Made by a program: the position numbers and the translations under genes. The notes beneath the pieces were generated by a model, which did no database searches, was not told where the DNA came from, and saw only the letters and a program-made list of their open reading frames with translations. From assembly GCF_013201665.1 (NCBI RefSeq), contig NZ_CP053840.1:1736001-1800000 (forward strand): DNA of 64,000 nt, read 5' to 3'. Positions 1 to 7,637 of this stretch are shown here, piece by piece (position 1 is the stretch's first letter; each line of letters starts with the position of its first letter). The stretch is from Arcobacter venerupis. Its GTDB lineage: Bacteria > Campylobacterota > Campylobacteria > Campylobacterales > Arcobacteraceae.

Positions 1-2
1 TT

Positions 3-143
<141 letters not shown>

Positions 144-179
144 AAAAATAACTTTATTTAAGAGTAAATTTAATAAAAA

Positions 180-212
180 TTTAAGTATAATAAACACAAT
201 AAAAAAAAGGAG
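180..212 (+). promoter_or_regulatory. Promoter and RBS of the flagellin-like gene
   Basis: A -10 element TATAAT at 186-191, preceded by a G as in many Campylobacterota sigma-70 promoters, lies 27 bases before the ATG. AAGGAG at 207-212 is a strong ribosome binding site 6 bases before the start. I see no sigma-28 (CGATAT-type) element, which would have been expected for a flagellin. Confidence 0.55.
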
Positions 213-218
213 CAAAAT

Positions 219-1013
219 ATGGATGTTAATAGTATAAATAGTAATATATCTACTCTTAATTCCTCGTCTTCTTTAGGTCTTGAAAGAATTAGTTCAAGTA
301 AATCAGTAAATAAAATAGACAAAGATGGTACAAATCTTTATATAAGTGATTATAATAAAAAAAGAGATGAACTATCTTTAAATGTTCAATCTTTAAATGA
401 GGGAATTGCAATTAGTAAAATTGCTCAAGACTCTATTTCTAAACAACAAACATATCTTACAAATATTCAAACAAAACTTGAAAATAATGATTCATATGAA
501 AATAAAAATGATTTAAAACAAAGTATAAATGAAGATTTAAAAAGTTTTAATCAAATAGCTTATAGTACAAAATTCAAATCAGAAAATCTTTTGGCAACTG
601 ATTATTATGATGAAAAAACAACAATTGATATAAATACTAAAAATTCAAACTTTTCAATTGAAAAACCAAATACTCCAAGTTATGCTAATGATATTTTTGA
701 ACTTTCAAATAATAGTGATTTAAATAATCAAGAAGCTTTACAAGGTCTTTCATCAAAAGTTCAAAACTCATCAGATCAATTACAAAATTCATATAATGAT
801 TTTAGTGAATTTGGAAACAATCTTAAAAATAGTGCAAAAGATACTATAGAAGAACAAGTAAATTTATATAACGAAAATAAAATGAATAAAGATAGAAATT
901 TCGGGCAAGACTCAAGTGATTTTACAAAAACAAATGTTAGTTCAAATATGGGTTATCTAGCAGCTTCTCAAGCTAATATCGTTCAAGAACAAAGTGTAAG
1001 ACTTTTATCTTAA
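219..1013 (+). CDS. Flagellin-like protein (FlaC-type minor/secreted flagellin homologue)
   Basis: The 264-residue protein has the outline of a small flagellin. Residues 20-85 resemble the N-terminal D0/D1 helices (LERISSSKSVN, then SLNEGIAISKIAQDSISKQ, compare the flagellin LNxGI..LQxADGAxxEQ pattern). The C-terminus AASQANIVQEQSVRLLS matches the flagellin D0 end. The centre is short, Asn/Ser-rich and lacks a D2/D3 outer domain. The size is close to FlaC of Campylobacter (about 250 residues), which is secreted through the flagellar apparatus rather than forming the main filament. It stands alone between ligA and ppx, with a sigma-70-like promoter. The flagellin-like fold is well supported; the FlaC role is inferred from size. 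Confidence 0.7.
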   Translation: MDVNSINSNISTLNSSSSLGLERISSSKSVNKIDKDGTNLYISDYNKKRDELSLNVQSLNEGIAISKIAQDSISKQQTYLTNIQTKLENNDSYENKNDLKQSINEDLKSFNQIAYSTKFKSENLLATDYYDEKTTIDINTKNSNFSIEKPNTPSYANDIFELSNNSDLNNQEALQGLSSKVQNSSDQLQNSYNDFSEFGNNLKNSAKDTIEEQVNLYNENKMNKDRNFGQDSSDFTKTNVSSNMGYLAASQANIVQEQSVRLLS

Positions 1014-1930
1014 TTCTTAAACTTTGTTTGACAATAGTTTATAGCAACACCTTCTCTTAAGCCATCATCTAGAACTATCGACTCTTTTTTATTTAAAACT
1101 TCGAAAATCATTTTATAAATAAAAATCCCAACTTCAATAAATTCGACTCGTCCACGGCCTACTAATTTTGTAATATCTTCTTTTGATGAATTTTTAAAAA
1201 TATCTAAACTATTAGAAATATCTTCAAGATTTACTATTGTTCCATTTACGATATTTCTATCATATGAAAAAAAATCTTGACCTAATTTTATAGCAGCAAT
1301 TGTTGTTGGTGTTCCAGCAGTTGCCACAAAACTATAATCTTTTAAATCAATATCTAAATTATCCAAAAAGATTTTTATCTCTTTTTTTCTAAATTCTAAA
1401 TCATTATGTAAATCATCATAATTTAAAGATTTTTGAGTCATTGTAACTATTCCAAAATCAAAACTATGAGATTCATAAGTATCATTTGTATTTATAATTA
1501 TTTCAGTAGAACCACCACCAATGTCTAATAAAATAAATTTTTCAGAATAAATTTTTTCTCTTTTTAAAGCATATTTAACAGCTAATAAAGTTAATCTAGC
1601 TTCTTCTTTTCCATCTATTATAGTAAAAGTAGTTCCAACTTTTTGTTTAAAATATTCCAAAACATCTTTGTTATTTAAAGCTTTTCTCATAGCAGCCGTT
1701 GTGACACAAATTGCATCTTCTGGATTATAATTTATAACTTGGATAGAGTGTGAAATTGCCTCTATCACTCTTTGAAGAGCTTCTGATGAAATCAATCCTG
1801 TATCAATTAAACCATCAGCCATTCCTACTACTTCATTATATTCTGAAATAATTTTATGATCTGTACAATCATATTTCAAAACACGAAAAGAGTTTGAACC
1901 TAAATCAATAGTTACTATTTCTTGATTCAT
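1010..1930 (-). CDS. ppx: Ppx/GppA family exopolyphosphatase / pppGpp phosphatase
   Basis: The 306-residue product starts at the ATG at 1930. The longer open frame back to 2053 overlaps pssA and adds non-homologous residues. The N-terminus has the ASKHA phosphate-binding motif IDLGSNSFRVLKYD, later the LLDIGGGSTE motif around residue 135, and AGTPTTIAAI near 205. These are the three nucleotide/phosphate-handling signatures of Ppx/GppA phosphatases, which degrade polyphosphate and/or convert pppGpp to ppGpp in the cytoplasm. It begins 8 bases after the pssA stop and is probably co-transcribed with it. The length fits the short one-domain form lacking the C-terminal HD domain. Ppx versus GppA activity cannot be told from sequence. 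Confidence 0.9.
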   Translation of the reverse strand: MNQEIVTIDLGSNSFRVLKYDCTDHKIISEYNEVVGMADGLIDTGLISSEALQRVIEAISHSIQVINYNPEDAICVTTAAMRKALNNKDVLEYFKQKVGTTFTIIDGKEEARLTLLAVKYALKREKIYSEKFILLDIGGGSTEIIINTNDTYESHSFDFGIVTMTQKSLNYDDLHNDLEFRKKEIKIFLDNLDIDLKDYSFVATAGTPTTIAAIKLGQDFFSYDRNIVNGTIVNLEDISNSLDIFKNSSKEDITKLVGRGRVEFIEVGIFIYKMIFEVLNKKESIVLDDGLREGVAINYCQTKFKN

Positions 1931-1938
1931 TAAAATAC

Positions 1939-2496
1939 TTATAAATGAGGAATTTTGATTTTTGAATTTAATAAATATCCAATAATTATCATCATAAATA
2001 AGACAAAAGTTTCTGAAATAAAACCTGTTAAAAAAATCAAATACACAAGCCATAATAAAATTGCACCTAAAGGAGTTGGAATACCTGTAAAAAAATTTTC
2101 TACTTTTCCTTCATCTGCATTTATATTAAATTGAATTAATCTTCTAAGTCCTGAAATTACATAATAAACAAAAGCAAATATAACTAAAGGCATATTCATA
2201 AACGCCTCTTTTGTATCAATAACTGCAAAAAAGATAAACATTGTTGGAACTATTACGAATGATAAAAAATCTGCAAAAGAATCAAGTTGAATTCCAAATT
2301 GTGTAGATAAATTATATTTTCTAGCAATTTTACCATCCACTATATCAAAACCACCTGCAAGCCAAGCAAAAAGTGCAGCTGCAAAAAAATCATGGTGAGT
2401 TAAAAAATAAATTGCAAAAATTCCAGATGCAATATTAAAAAAAGTTACGATATTAGCTAAATTAAAATGATTGTTTTTATTAAACAAAAAAGTCAT
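1939..2496 (-). CDS. pssA: CDP-diacylglycerol-serine O-phosphatidyltransferase
   Basis: This 185-residue integral membrane protein makes phosphatidylserine, the precursor of phosphatidylethanolamine, from CDP-diacylglycerol and serine. The CDP-alcohol phosphatidyltransferase signature is complete at residues 49-73: FDIVDGKIAR, then QLDSFADF, i.e. DxxDGxxAR with the second GxxxD..xD part. Four to five hydrophobic segments follow. Its start overlaps the stop of the upstream diguanylate cyclase gene (ATGA), which indicates translational coupling. It is shorter at the C-terminus than many Campylobacterota homologues, ending soon after the last membrane segment, but the catalytic half is intact. 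Confidence 0.88.
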   Translation of the reverse strand: MTFLFNKNNHFNLANIVTFFNIASGIFAIYFLTHHDFFAAALFAWLAGGFDIVDGKIARKYNLSTQFGIQLDSFADFLSFVIVPTMFIFFAVIDTKEAFMNMPLVIFAFVYYVISGLRRLIQFNINADEGKVENFFTGIPTPLGAILLWLVYLIFLTGFISETFVLFMMIIIGYLLNSKIKIPHL

Positions 2497-3602
2497 TCTT
2501 TCCCTTTGTATATATGATATTGATTTCGTCCATTTTCTTTTGCTTTATATAAACTCTCATCAGCTTGTTTATAAAGTTTGTTAGCCGATATATAAGTATG
2601 TGGCTCATATACAATAGCACCCATTGAAATTGAAACGATGTTGAGTATTTTACTATTTTTATGCTCAATTTCTAGTTCTAAAATCTTGTAATTTATATCT
2701 TTTAAGCAATTTTCCAAGCTATTTTCATCAATATCAAATAAAACCACACCAAACTCTTCACCACCTAACCTAAAAACAAATTCATATTTTTTATTGAAAT
2801 ATTCTTTTAGTGTAAAAGCAACTTTTTTTAATGTAACATCACCCATATCATGCCCATATGTATCATTGTATTGCTTGAAATAATCAATATCAAACATAAT
2901 AAATGCACATTTCCAATTATTTGCATTGGCAATGAATGGCATATTATCAAAAATAGTATCAAAATATTTTCTATTATATAGTTTTGTCATTGAATCAGTT
3001 ATGGAATCGATTTTATATTTTTTATTTAAGACGGTTAGTTGTTTATCTTTTTTTATTACTTGATATATAATATATACTATAACAATAAATGATATAAAAA
3101 GAATTATCACAATGCTATAAAATAAATATTTTTTCATATTATCGTAATCTTCTACGAACTTTTTTCTCTCTTTAAAAGCTACTTGAGTTTCATACTGTAT
3201 TAAAAAATTAATTTTATTTAATACCTCTTTGAAAAAATGAAGTTTATTTTCTTTAAAAGCATTTAATACTTCAGTGTTAATTGTATCTGTTACAATTTTC
3301 TCATCACTATTTTTATAAGCATCATAGTAGTACTTCCACTCTTCTTCAATTATTAGTTGTTCTTTTTTTATATCACATACATACTTCAATGTTCTACAAG
3401 AGATGATTTCTTTATAATTATCTGAGATGATTTGAAGTTTAACAATAGGTATTAAATTTCCAAAATATATGTTATCAACCTGTTTTTTTAGGTTATCTAT
3501 TTGAGTGTTAAATAAAATTGAAGAGAAAATTAGTGTTGATAAAACAGTACACACTAAAATTATTAATCTAACTGTAGTTGATTTTAAAAAATTACTTATC
3601 AT
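2493..3602 (-). CDS. Membrane-bound GGDEF diguanylate cyclase
   Basis: The 369-residue protein has a transmembrane segment at about 11-32, a roughly 125-residue predicted periplasmic sensory region, a second transmembrane segment at 159-182, and a C-terminal GGDEF domain. The active-site motif is GGEEF at 280-284, preceded by the usual FDIDYFKQYNDTYGHDMGD metal/nucleotide-binding stretch. It should make cyclic di-GMP in response to a periplasmic signal. An inhibitory-site RxxD is not obvious. The periplasmic part contains two Cys (about 69 and 76) and no family I can name. It heads the operon with pssA and ppx through an ATGA overlap. Confidence 0.88.
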   Translation of the reverse strand: MISNFLKSTTVRLIILVCTVLSTLIFSSILFNTQIDNLKKQVDNIYFGNLIPIVKLQIISDNYKEIISCRTLKYVCDIKKEQLIIEEEWKYYYDAYKNSDEKIVTDTINTEVLNAFKENKLHFFKEVLNKINFLIQYETQVAFKERKKFVEDYDNMKKYLFYSIVIILFISFIVIVYIIYQVIKKDKQLTVLNKKYKIDSITDSMTKLYNRKYFDTIFDNMPFIANANNWKCAFIMFDIDYFKQYNDTYGHDMGDVTLKKVAFTLKEYFNKKYEFVFRLGGEEFGVVLFDIDENSLENCLKDINYKILELEIEHKNSKILNIVSISMGAIVYEPHTYISANKLYKQADESLYKAKENGRNQYHIYKGKE

Positions 3603-3704
3603 ATTATTATGCTATCTAAAAATATATTTAAATCAAGTAAAATAGTTAATTTACTTTTCTACTGTTTTTTGTTACAATTTTAACATATAAATATTAGGAA
3701 AAAC
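3603..3704. promoter_or_regulatory. Divergent intergenic promoter region
   Basis: These 102 bases separate the leftward diguanylate cyclase and the rightward small gene. On the plus strand TTACAATTTTAACATATAAATATTAGGA gives an AT-rich -10 region (about 3680-3692) followed by the AGGAAAA ribosome binding site just before the ATG at 3705. No clear operator was seen. Confidence 0.35.
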
Positions 3705-3977
3705 ATGCAATTAAATACTAGCAACCAAAGTTCAAGTACAATTTATCAACAATTATCAAATGAGAAGTCTCAACAAACTTCTATTGATAAAAATAATAAA
3801 TCTACATTTGAAAAAAATGATATGGTTGAAAGTTCAAATAGTAAAAATACACAAAGAGATGAAGAATCGAAAAAAATAGAAAATATGACTTCTTCAAATC
3901 CAAATTTAGACAATGCAAAAGAAGAATTATCAAAAAATGGGAACTTAAATAAGCTTTTCTTACAAAATTTAATCTAA
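3705..3977 (+). CDS. Small Ser/Asn/Lys-rich hypothetical protein
   Basis: I do not recognise this 90-residue protein. It is very polar (rich in Ser, Asn, Gln, Lys, Glu) and has no membrane segment, signal peptide or Cys, so it is probably disordered apart from a short hydrophobic C-terminal tail (LNKLFLQNLI). It has an AGGAAAA ribosome binding site and is followed 10 bases later by another small gene with a strong TAAGGAG site, so the two are likely one transcript. The composition resembles the linker parts of flagellar or secreted proteins, but no function can be assigned. Confidence 0.6.
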   Translation: MQLNTSNQSSSTIYQQLSNEKSQQTSIDKNNKSTFEKNDMVESSNSKNTQRDEESKKIENMTSSNPNLDNAKEELSKNGNLNKLFLQNLI

Positions 3978-3987
3978 GGAGTTAATT

Positions 3988-4227
3988 ATGACAATTAGTA
4001 ATAATTTAAATTCAATGAATTCATCTGAACTTCAATTAAATCAAATGGTATCAAATATTGCACAAGTTGCAGATACAATTGGAGATCCAGAGTTTCAAGA
4101 AGTAAGTGCTGATTTAATAGATTCTATTGTAGGCCAGATTCCAGAAGTTATATCATATCAAGCAAATGCTCAAAGTATACAAACACAAAATGCTGTATCA
4201 GATATGCTTTTAAATATAAAAGCTTAA
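3988..4227 (+). CDS. Small hypothetical protein with flagellar-rod-like C-terminus
   Basis: The 79-residue product has a strong Shine-Dalgarno sequence (TAAGGAG, 8 bases before ATG). Its C-terminal half (ISYQANAQSIQTQNAVSDML) resembles the C-terminal coiled-coil of axial flagellar proteins such as FlgB/FlgC, which contain YQANAxxIxT.xxM...L. The N-terminal half (NLNSMNSSELQLNQMVSNIA) is also amphipathic helix. It is too short to be a rod protein. It could be a small motility-associated or secreted protein. It follows the 90-residue gene in the same transcript. The similarity is by eye; function is unproven. Confidence 0.6.
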   Translation: MTISNNLNSMNSSELQLNQMVSNIAQVADTIGDPEFQEVSADLIDSIVGQIPEVISYQANAQSIQTQNAVSDMLLNIKA

Positions 4228-4230
4228 GTA

Positions 4231-4263
4231 ATTTATAAAAACTATTTATTAGTTTTTATAAAT
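4231..4263. terminator. Bidirectional terminator between converging genes
   Basis: A 14-bp perfect stem (4231-4244 with 4250-4263, arm ATTTATAAAAACTA) and a 5-base loop sit between the plus-strand 79-residue gene and the minus-strand DUF523 gene. A/T runs on both sides suit termination in both directions. The right arm overlaps the last codons of DUF523. Confidence 0.65.
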
Positions 4264-4736
4264 TTAGACAACTCTCTTAATTGCTCTTCATTAAAAACTT
4301 CAATTTCATTATCTTTTAAAAGTCTTGCTGTTAAACCTTGACCATCTACTAAATTATGTGAAAAAGTCCCATCATAAATTTTTATATTTCCACAAGAGGG
4401 AGAATTTGCTTTTAATAGAGCTACTTTTATATTTTCTTCTTTGCAAATATCAAGAGCTTTTTTTGCACCTAATAAAAAGTTGATTGTTACATCTGTTCCA
4501 TTTTCATCTTTTACAATAAAAGGTTTATTATTATTAACAATTTCAGCTGGATTTCTAGGAATCCCTAACCCACCTGCAACTTCTGGACAAAAAGAATAAA
4601 TTTCATTTTCGCAAAGAATATCCATAAATAATTCTTTCGAAGAAAATGGAAATTTCGGATTAAATGCTATTGATGAATTAGCTCCATCATATCTAACATC
4701 TTCTCCCAATAAACAAGAAGATATTAATATTTTCAT
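4242..4736 (-). CDS. DUF523 family protein
   Basis: The 164-residue product starts MKILISSCLLGEDVRYDGAN and contains CPEVAGGLGIPRNPAEI and LLKANSPSCG, the signature Cys-containing motifs of DUF523 (YbbK-type) proteins. The conserved Cys residues (about 8, 50 and 114) suggest a metal or Fe-S site, but the biochemical role of the family is not established. Its start overlaps the stop of ttcA (ATGA), so the two are co-translated. A convergent terminator overlaps its 3' end. Confidence 0.85.
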   Translation of the reverse strand: MKILISSCLLGEDVRYDGANSSIAFNPKFPFSSKELFMDILCENEIYSFCPEVAGGLGIPRNPAEIVNNNKPFIVKDENGTDVTINFLLGAKKALDICKEENIKVALLKANSPSCGNIKIYDGTFSHNLVDGQGLTARLLKDNEIEVFNEEQLRELSKFIKTNK

Positions 4737-5518
4737 ATAATATTTTCTTCTTCAGAACTTTCTAAATGTTCTACATCATTATTATAAAAAAAAGTTGATA
4801 ATTGGATATTGCTAAAAGCTGCTTTCATAGATACAAATATTTGAGGATTTTCTGCTTCTAATTTTGCAAGTAACTCTTTTGTAGTTGCCCTTGCATGTGG
4901 CATTTTTACATCAAATCTCAAACCAGGACAAGCTTCATCTCCAATTACATTTATTTCATTTGTATCTGCAAATGCTCGTAATTGTCTCTCTCTACAAAAA
5001 ATCAATGGTCTTATAACTTCTAAACCATTTTCTGCTTTGTATTTTGGAGGCATAGAACGCATAGTTCCATTGTAAAAGAAGTTCATAAAAAATGATTCCA
5101 TTGCATCATCTAAATGATGCCCCAAAGCTACTTTATTAAAACCTTGTTCTTGTGCTGTTGAGTATAAATACCCTCTTCTCATTCTTGAAAAAAATGAACA
5201 AAAAGATGAATTTTTTCTAATTTTTTCACCTGCTAGTTCAAAAATTTGTGTATCTATAATTTCATGGTCAATTCCATGCTCTTTGCAGTGATTACTTAAA
5301 AATTCAACTTGCTCACCCATTCCATAAGTTACTGTAACTGCTTTAAATTCAAAATTATATGGGGCAACTTTTTTTATTCTATTTAAGGCGTGAATTAATG
5401 TTAATGAATCTTTTCCACCTGAAAAACCCACTAAAATTCTATCACCTTCTTTTATTAATCCATATTCTGCATTAGTTTTTCCAACTATTGTAGAAATTTT
5501 TTTACTTAATTCAACCAA
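4733..5518 (-). CDS. ttcA: TtcA-like tRNA 2-thiocytidine synthetase family protein
   Basis: The 261-residue PP-loop ATPase has the SGGKDS nucleotide-binding loop at residues 33-38 and GHHLDDAMESFFMNFFYNG, the TtcA-type second motif. TtcA thiolates cytidine 32 of some tRNAs. In the classical enzyme a CxxC plus a distant Cys bind an Fe-S cluster; here the region reads SSFCSFFSRMRRG, with Cys107 kept and Phe110 in place of the second Cys, and Cys197 in DEACPGL as the distant Cys. I believe this FCSFF form is usual in Campylobacterota, but that is from memory. The start is TTG at 5518 with AGGAAT 8 bases upstream. Confidence is high for family, lower for identical chemistry. Confidence 0.8.
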   Translation of the reverse strand: MVELSKKISTIVGKTNAEYGLIKEGDRILVGFSGGKDSLTLIHALNRIKKVAPYNFEFKAVTVTYGMGEQVEFLSNHCKEHGIDHEIIDTQIFELAGEKIRKNSSFCSFFSRMRRGYLYSTAQEQGFNKVALGHHLDDAMESFFMNFFYNGTMRSMPPKYKAENGLEVIRPLIFCRERQLRAFADTNEINVIGDEACPGLRFDVKMPHARATTKELLAKLEAENPQIFVSMKAAFSNIQLSTFFYNNDVEHLESSEEENII

Positions 5519-5589
5519 TATATTATTCCTATAATTTTTTTGTGATTATATCAAAAAAGTTCTCAAAAGCTTTTTGATATTTTCTGTAT

Positions 5590-6006
5590 TTATATTTTTA
5601 TACTAAAATGATGAGAATCAATTTGCATATTTTGACTCAAATAAAATTTATGAGCCTCTTTTCTTATAACAGAAGAGTCAAGATGTATAGATTTACAATT
5701 TTGCTGTTTTGCATATATTTTTATAAAATCAAAAAGTACTTTTGCTGCACTAGAATATTGAGCACTTTTCTCTGTTACAAAATCTTCAATATAAAGATAT
5801 TTTCCCCAAGATAATTTTTGTAAAATATTAAAACCTACAACACAAATTATTTGGTTATTTTCTGTAACATAAATAACTTGATAACCATTTTTTATCTGTT
5901 CTGCAATCATTGAAAAAAAATCATTTTCAGATAAGTCTTCCCTTATTTGATGCATTAATGTATAACAATATTTTATTTCTTCTTCTGAAGCAATTTTTAT
6001 TTCCAT
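5590..6006 (-). CDS. GNAT family N-acetyltransferase
   Basis: The 138-residue protein is read from the ATG at 6006, which has AAGGAT 8 bases upstream; the open frame to 6066 adds an AT-rich tail without a ribosome binding site. The pattern IKIASEEEIKYCYTLMHQIR, then IYVTENNQIICVVGFNI, then LYIEDFVTEKSAQYSSAAKV, then HLDSSVIRKEAHKFYLSQNM is the beta/alpha order of GCN5-related acetyltransferases. The acetyl-CoA pyrophosphate loop (around 82-92) lacks the classical Q/RxxGxG/A and reads EKSAQYSSAAKV, so it is a divergent member. The substrate is unknown. It is monocistronic. Confidence 0.72.
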   Translation of the reverse strand: MEIKIASEEEIKYCYTLMHQIREDLSENDFFSMIAEQIKNGYQVIYVTENNQIICVVGFNILQKLSWGKYLYIEDFVTEKSAQYSSAAKVLFDFIKIYAKQQNCKSIHLDSSVIRKEAHKFYLSQNMQIDSHHFSIKI

Positions 6007-6142
6007 AAAAATCCTTAAAATTATTTTACAATAATATCTAAGCTTTTTTAATAAATGGATTAACAATTGTATATAATGTTGTTTTTACTCTATTTTTAGA
6101 TAAATACTATATAATTTCATAAATACTACATAAAGATTCGAA

Positions 6143-6349
6143 ATGACTATAGAAGAAGAGAAAGAACTTAGACAAAAAATCACTGACATAATTTTGCCCT
6201 TAGCTATGAATATGACTGAAGATCAAATTAGAAATATTATTATGTCAGTTGAAAAAGATAATGATAATATTCAAAAAGGTTTTGGAGCAATGCTTTTTGA
6301 ACAAATTATGGTTCAGAAAAATAATAGAATAAGAAGAAATTTCTTTTAA
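6143..6349 (+). CDS. Small hypothetical protein (68 aa)
   Basis: I do not recognise this gene. The product is acidic in its N-terminal half and basic at the end (NNRIRRNFF), predicted helical (EEEKELRQKITDIILPLAM, then EDQIRNIIMSVE), with no membrane segment or Cys. It lies 54 bases upstream of moeA on the same strand and may share its transcript. The codon pattern looks coding and the frame fills the gap well, so I take it as a real gene of unknown function. Confidence 0.55.
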   Translation: MTIEEEKELRQKITDIILPLAMNMTEDQIRNIIMSVEKDNDNIQKGFGAMLFEQIMVQKNNRIRRNFF

Positions 6350-6403
6350 ACTATCCTATCAAAAATACCAAAAGACTCAACAATAAATATACAAAGGATA
6401 CTT

Positions 6404-7624
6404 ATGCGAAATTTTATAAGTTATGATGAATCTATTAATATATTAAATAATATAAATATTTCAAAAATAACAACTGAAAAACTTTTTATAACAAATGCTA
6501 TTGGTAAAGTTATTGCAAAAGATATAATAGCAAATCACAATAGTCCAGAATTTCCAACATCTGCAATGGATGGTTATGCAATAAAATTTGAAGATATTAA
6601 AAATGAAGATATTAAATTAATAGCAAAAAATCCTGCGGGAAGTATTGTAGAATCCGAAGTTATAACTAACACTTGTATCAAAACCTTTACTGGTTCTTTA
6701 ATGCCAAAAGGAAGTGATACTTTAATTCCTATTGAAAATGTTGAGATTGTTAATGATAAAATAAAAATTATCAAAGCTGTTCCTTTTGGATTTGCAGTTA
6801 GAAATATTGGTGAAAATTATAAAAAAAATGAAATTCTAATAAAAAAAGGAACTGTTATTGGTTTTGCTGAAATAGGAGTTTTAGCATCATTAAATATCTC
6901 TCAAATTGAAGTAGTTTGCAATCCTACAATTGCAATTGCAAGTACTGGAAGTGAAATTTTAGATTTAGGTGAAGTGCAAACAAATGATTCACAAATTAGA
7001 AGTTCAAATCATCTAACATTAGAAGCTTTGTTTAAAAGTAATGGTGCAAATATTATTCAAATGGGAATAGTTAAAGATGATATAAATTCTATTACAAACT
7101 TACTTGAAACAGCTTTGTTAAAAGCTGATATTATTATCACAACTGGTGGTGTTTCTGTTGGTGATTATGATTTTGTTCAAGATGTTATAAAAGATAAACT
7201 AAAAGCTGAAGTTTTATTTCATGGGGTTAATATAAAACCAGGAATGCACTTATTAGCAGCAATTAAAGATGGGAAAATTATTATTGCACTTCCAGGATTT
7301 GCTTACTCTTCAACAGTATGTGCAATTTTATATGTGTTACCATTAATTTTTAAATTTAGAAATTCAAATGAGTCTCTTCCAATTGTAAAAGCAGTTATAA
7401 ATCAAGACTTTCCAAAGAAAATGGATAAAACAATTTTTACAGCTTGTAATGTGGAATATAAAGAGGGTCAATATCATATAAATTTTGATGGTAAAAAAGA
7501 AGGTACAAGTGCAATTTTAACAAATATGTTAGAAAGCCCTGCTCTTTTAATACAAAAAGATGATAGTCAAAATATAAAAGCTGGAGATTTAGTAGATATT
7601 TTACTTTTAAATAATATAAAATAA
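6404..7624 (+). CDS. moeA: Molybdopterin molybdenumtransferase
   Basis: The 406-residue enzyme inserts molybdate into adenylylated molybdopterin in the last step of molybdenum cofactor synthesis. Visible signatures in order are SAMDGYA (about 58-64), FTGSLMPKGSDTLIPIENV (about 105-123), IASTGSEILDLG (about 179-190), SSNHLTLEAL, ITTGGVSVGDYDFVQD (about 246-261), and HGVNIKPGMHLL followed by ALPGFAYSS, where the usual LPGNPVS is altered to LPGFAYSS. Domain I-IV order and length are normal for MoeA. It is preceded by AAAGGAT and ends convergent to the permease gene. Confidence 0.93.
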   Translation: MRNFISYDESINILNNINISKITTEKLFITNAIGKVIAKDIIANHNSPEFPTSAMDGYAIKFEDIKNEDIKLIAKNPAGSIVESEVITNTCIKTFTGSLMPKGSDTLIPIENVEIVNDKIKIIKAVPFGFAVRNIGENYKKNEILIKKGTVIGFAEIGVLASLNISQIEVVCNPTIAIASTGSEILDLGEVQTNDSQIRSSNHLTLEALFKSNGANIIQMGIVKDDINSITNLLETALLKADIIITTGGVSVGDYDFVQDVIKDKLKAEVLFHGVNIKPGMHLLAAIKDGKIIIALPGFAYSSTVCAILYVLPLIFKFRNSNESLPIVKAVINQDFPKKMDKTIFTACNVEYKEGQYHINFDGKKEGTSAILTNMLESPALLIQKDDSQNIKAGDLVDILLLNNIK

Positions 7625-7637
7625 AAAGAATTCTCTT

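Noticed and set aside
1930-2053. Longer start for the Ppx gene
   Set aside because: The extra 41 residues overlap pssA, are Phe/Tyr/Asn-rich and not like the family; IDLGSNS near the ATG at 1930 fixes the start.
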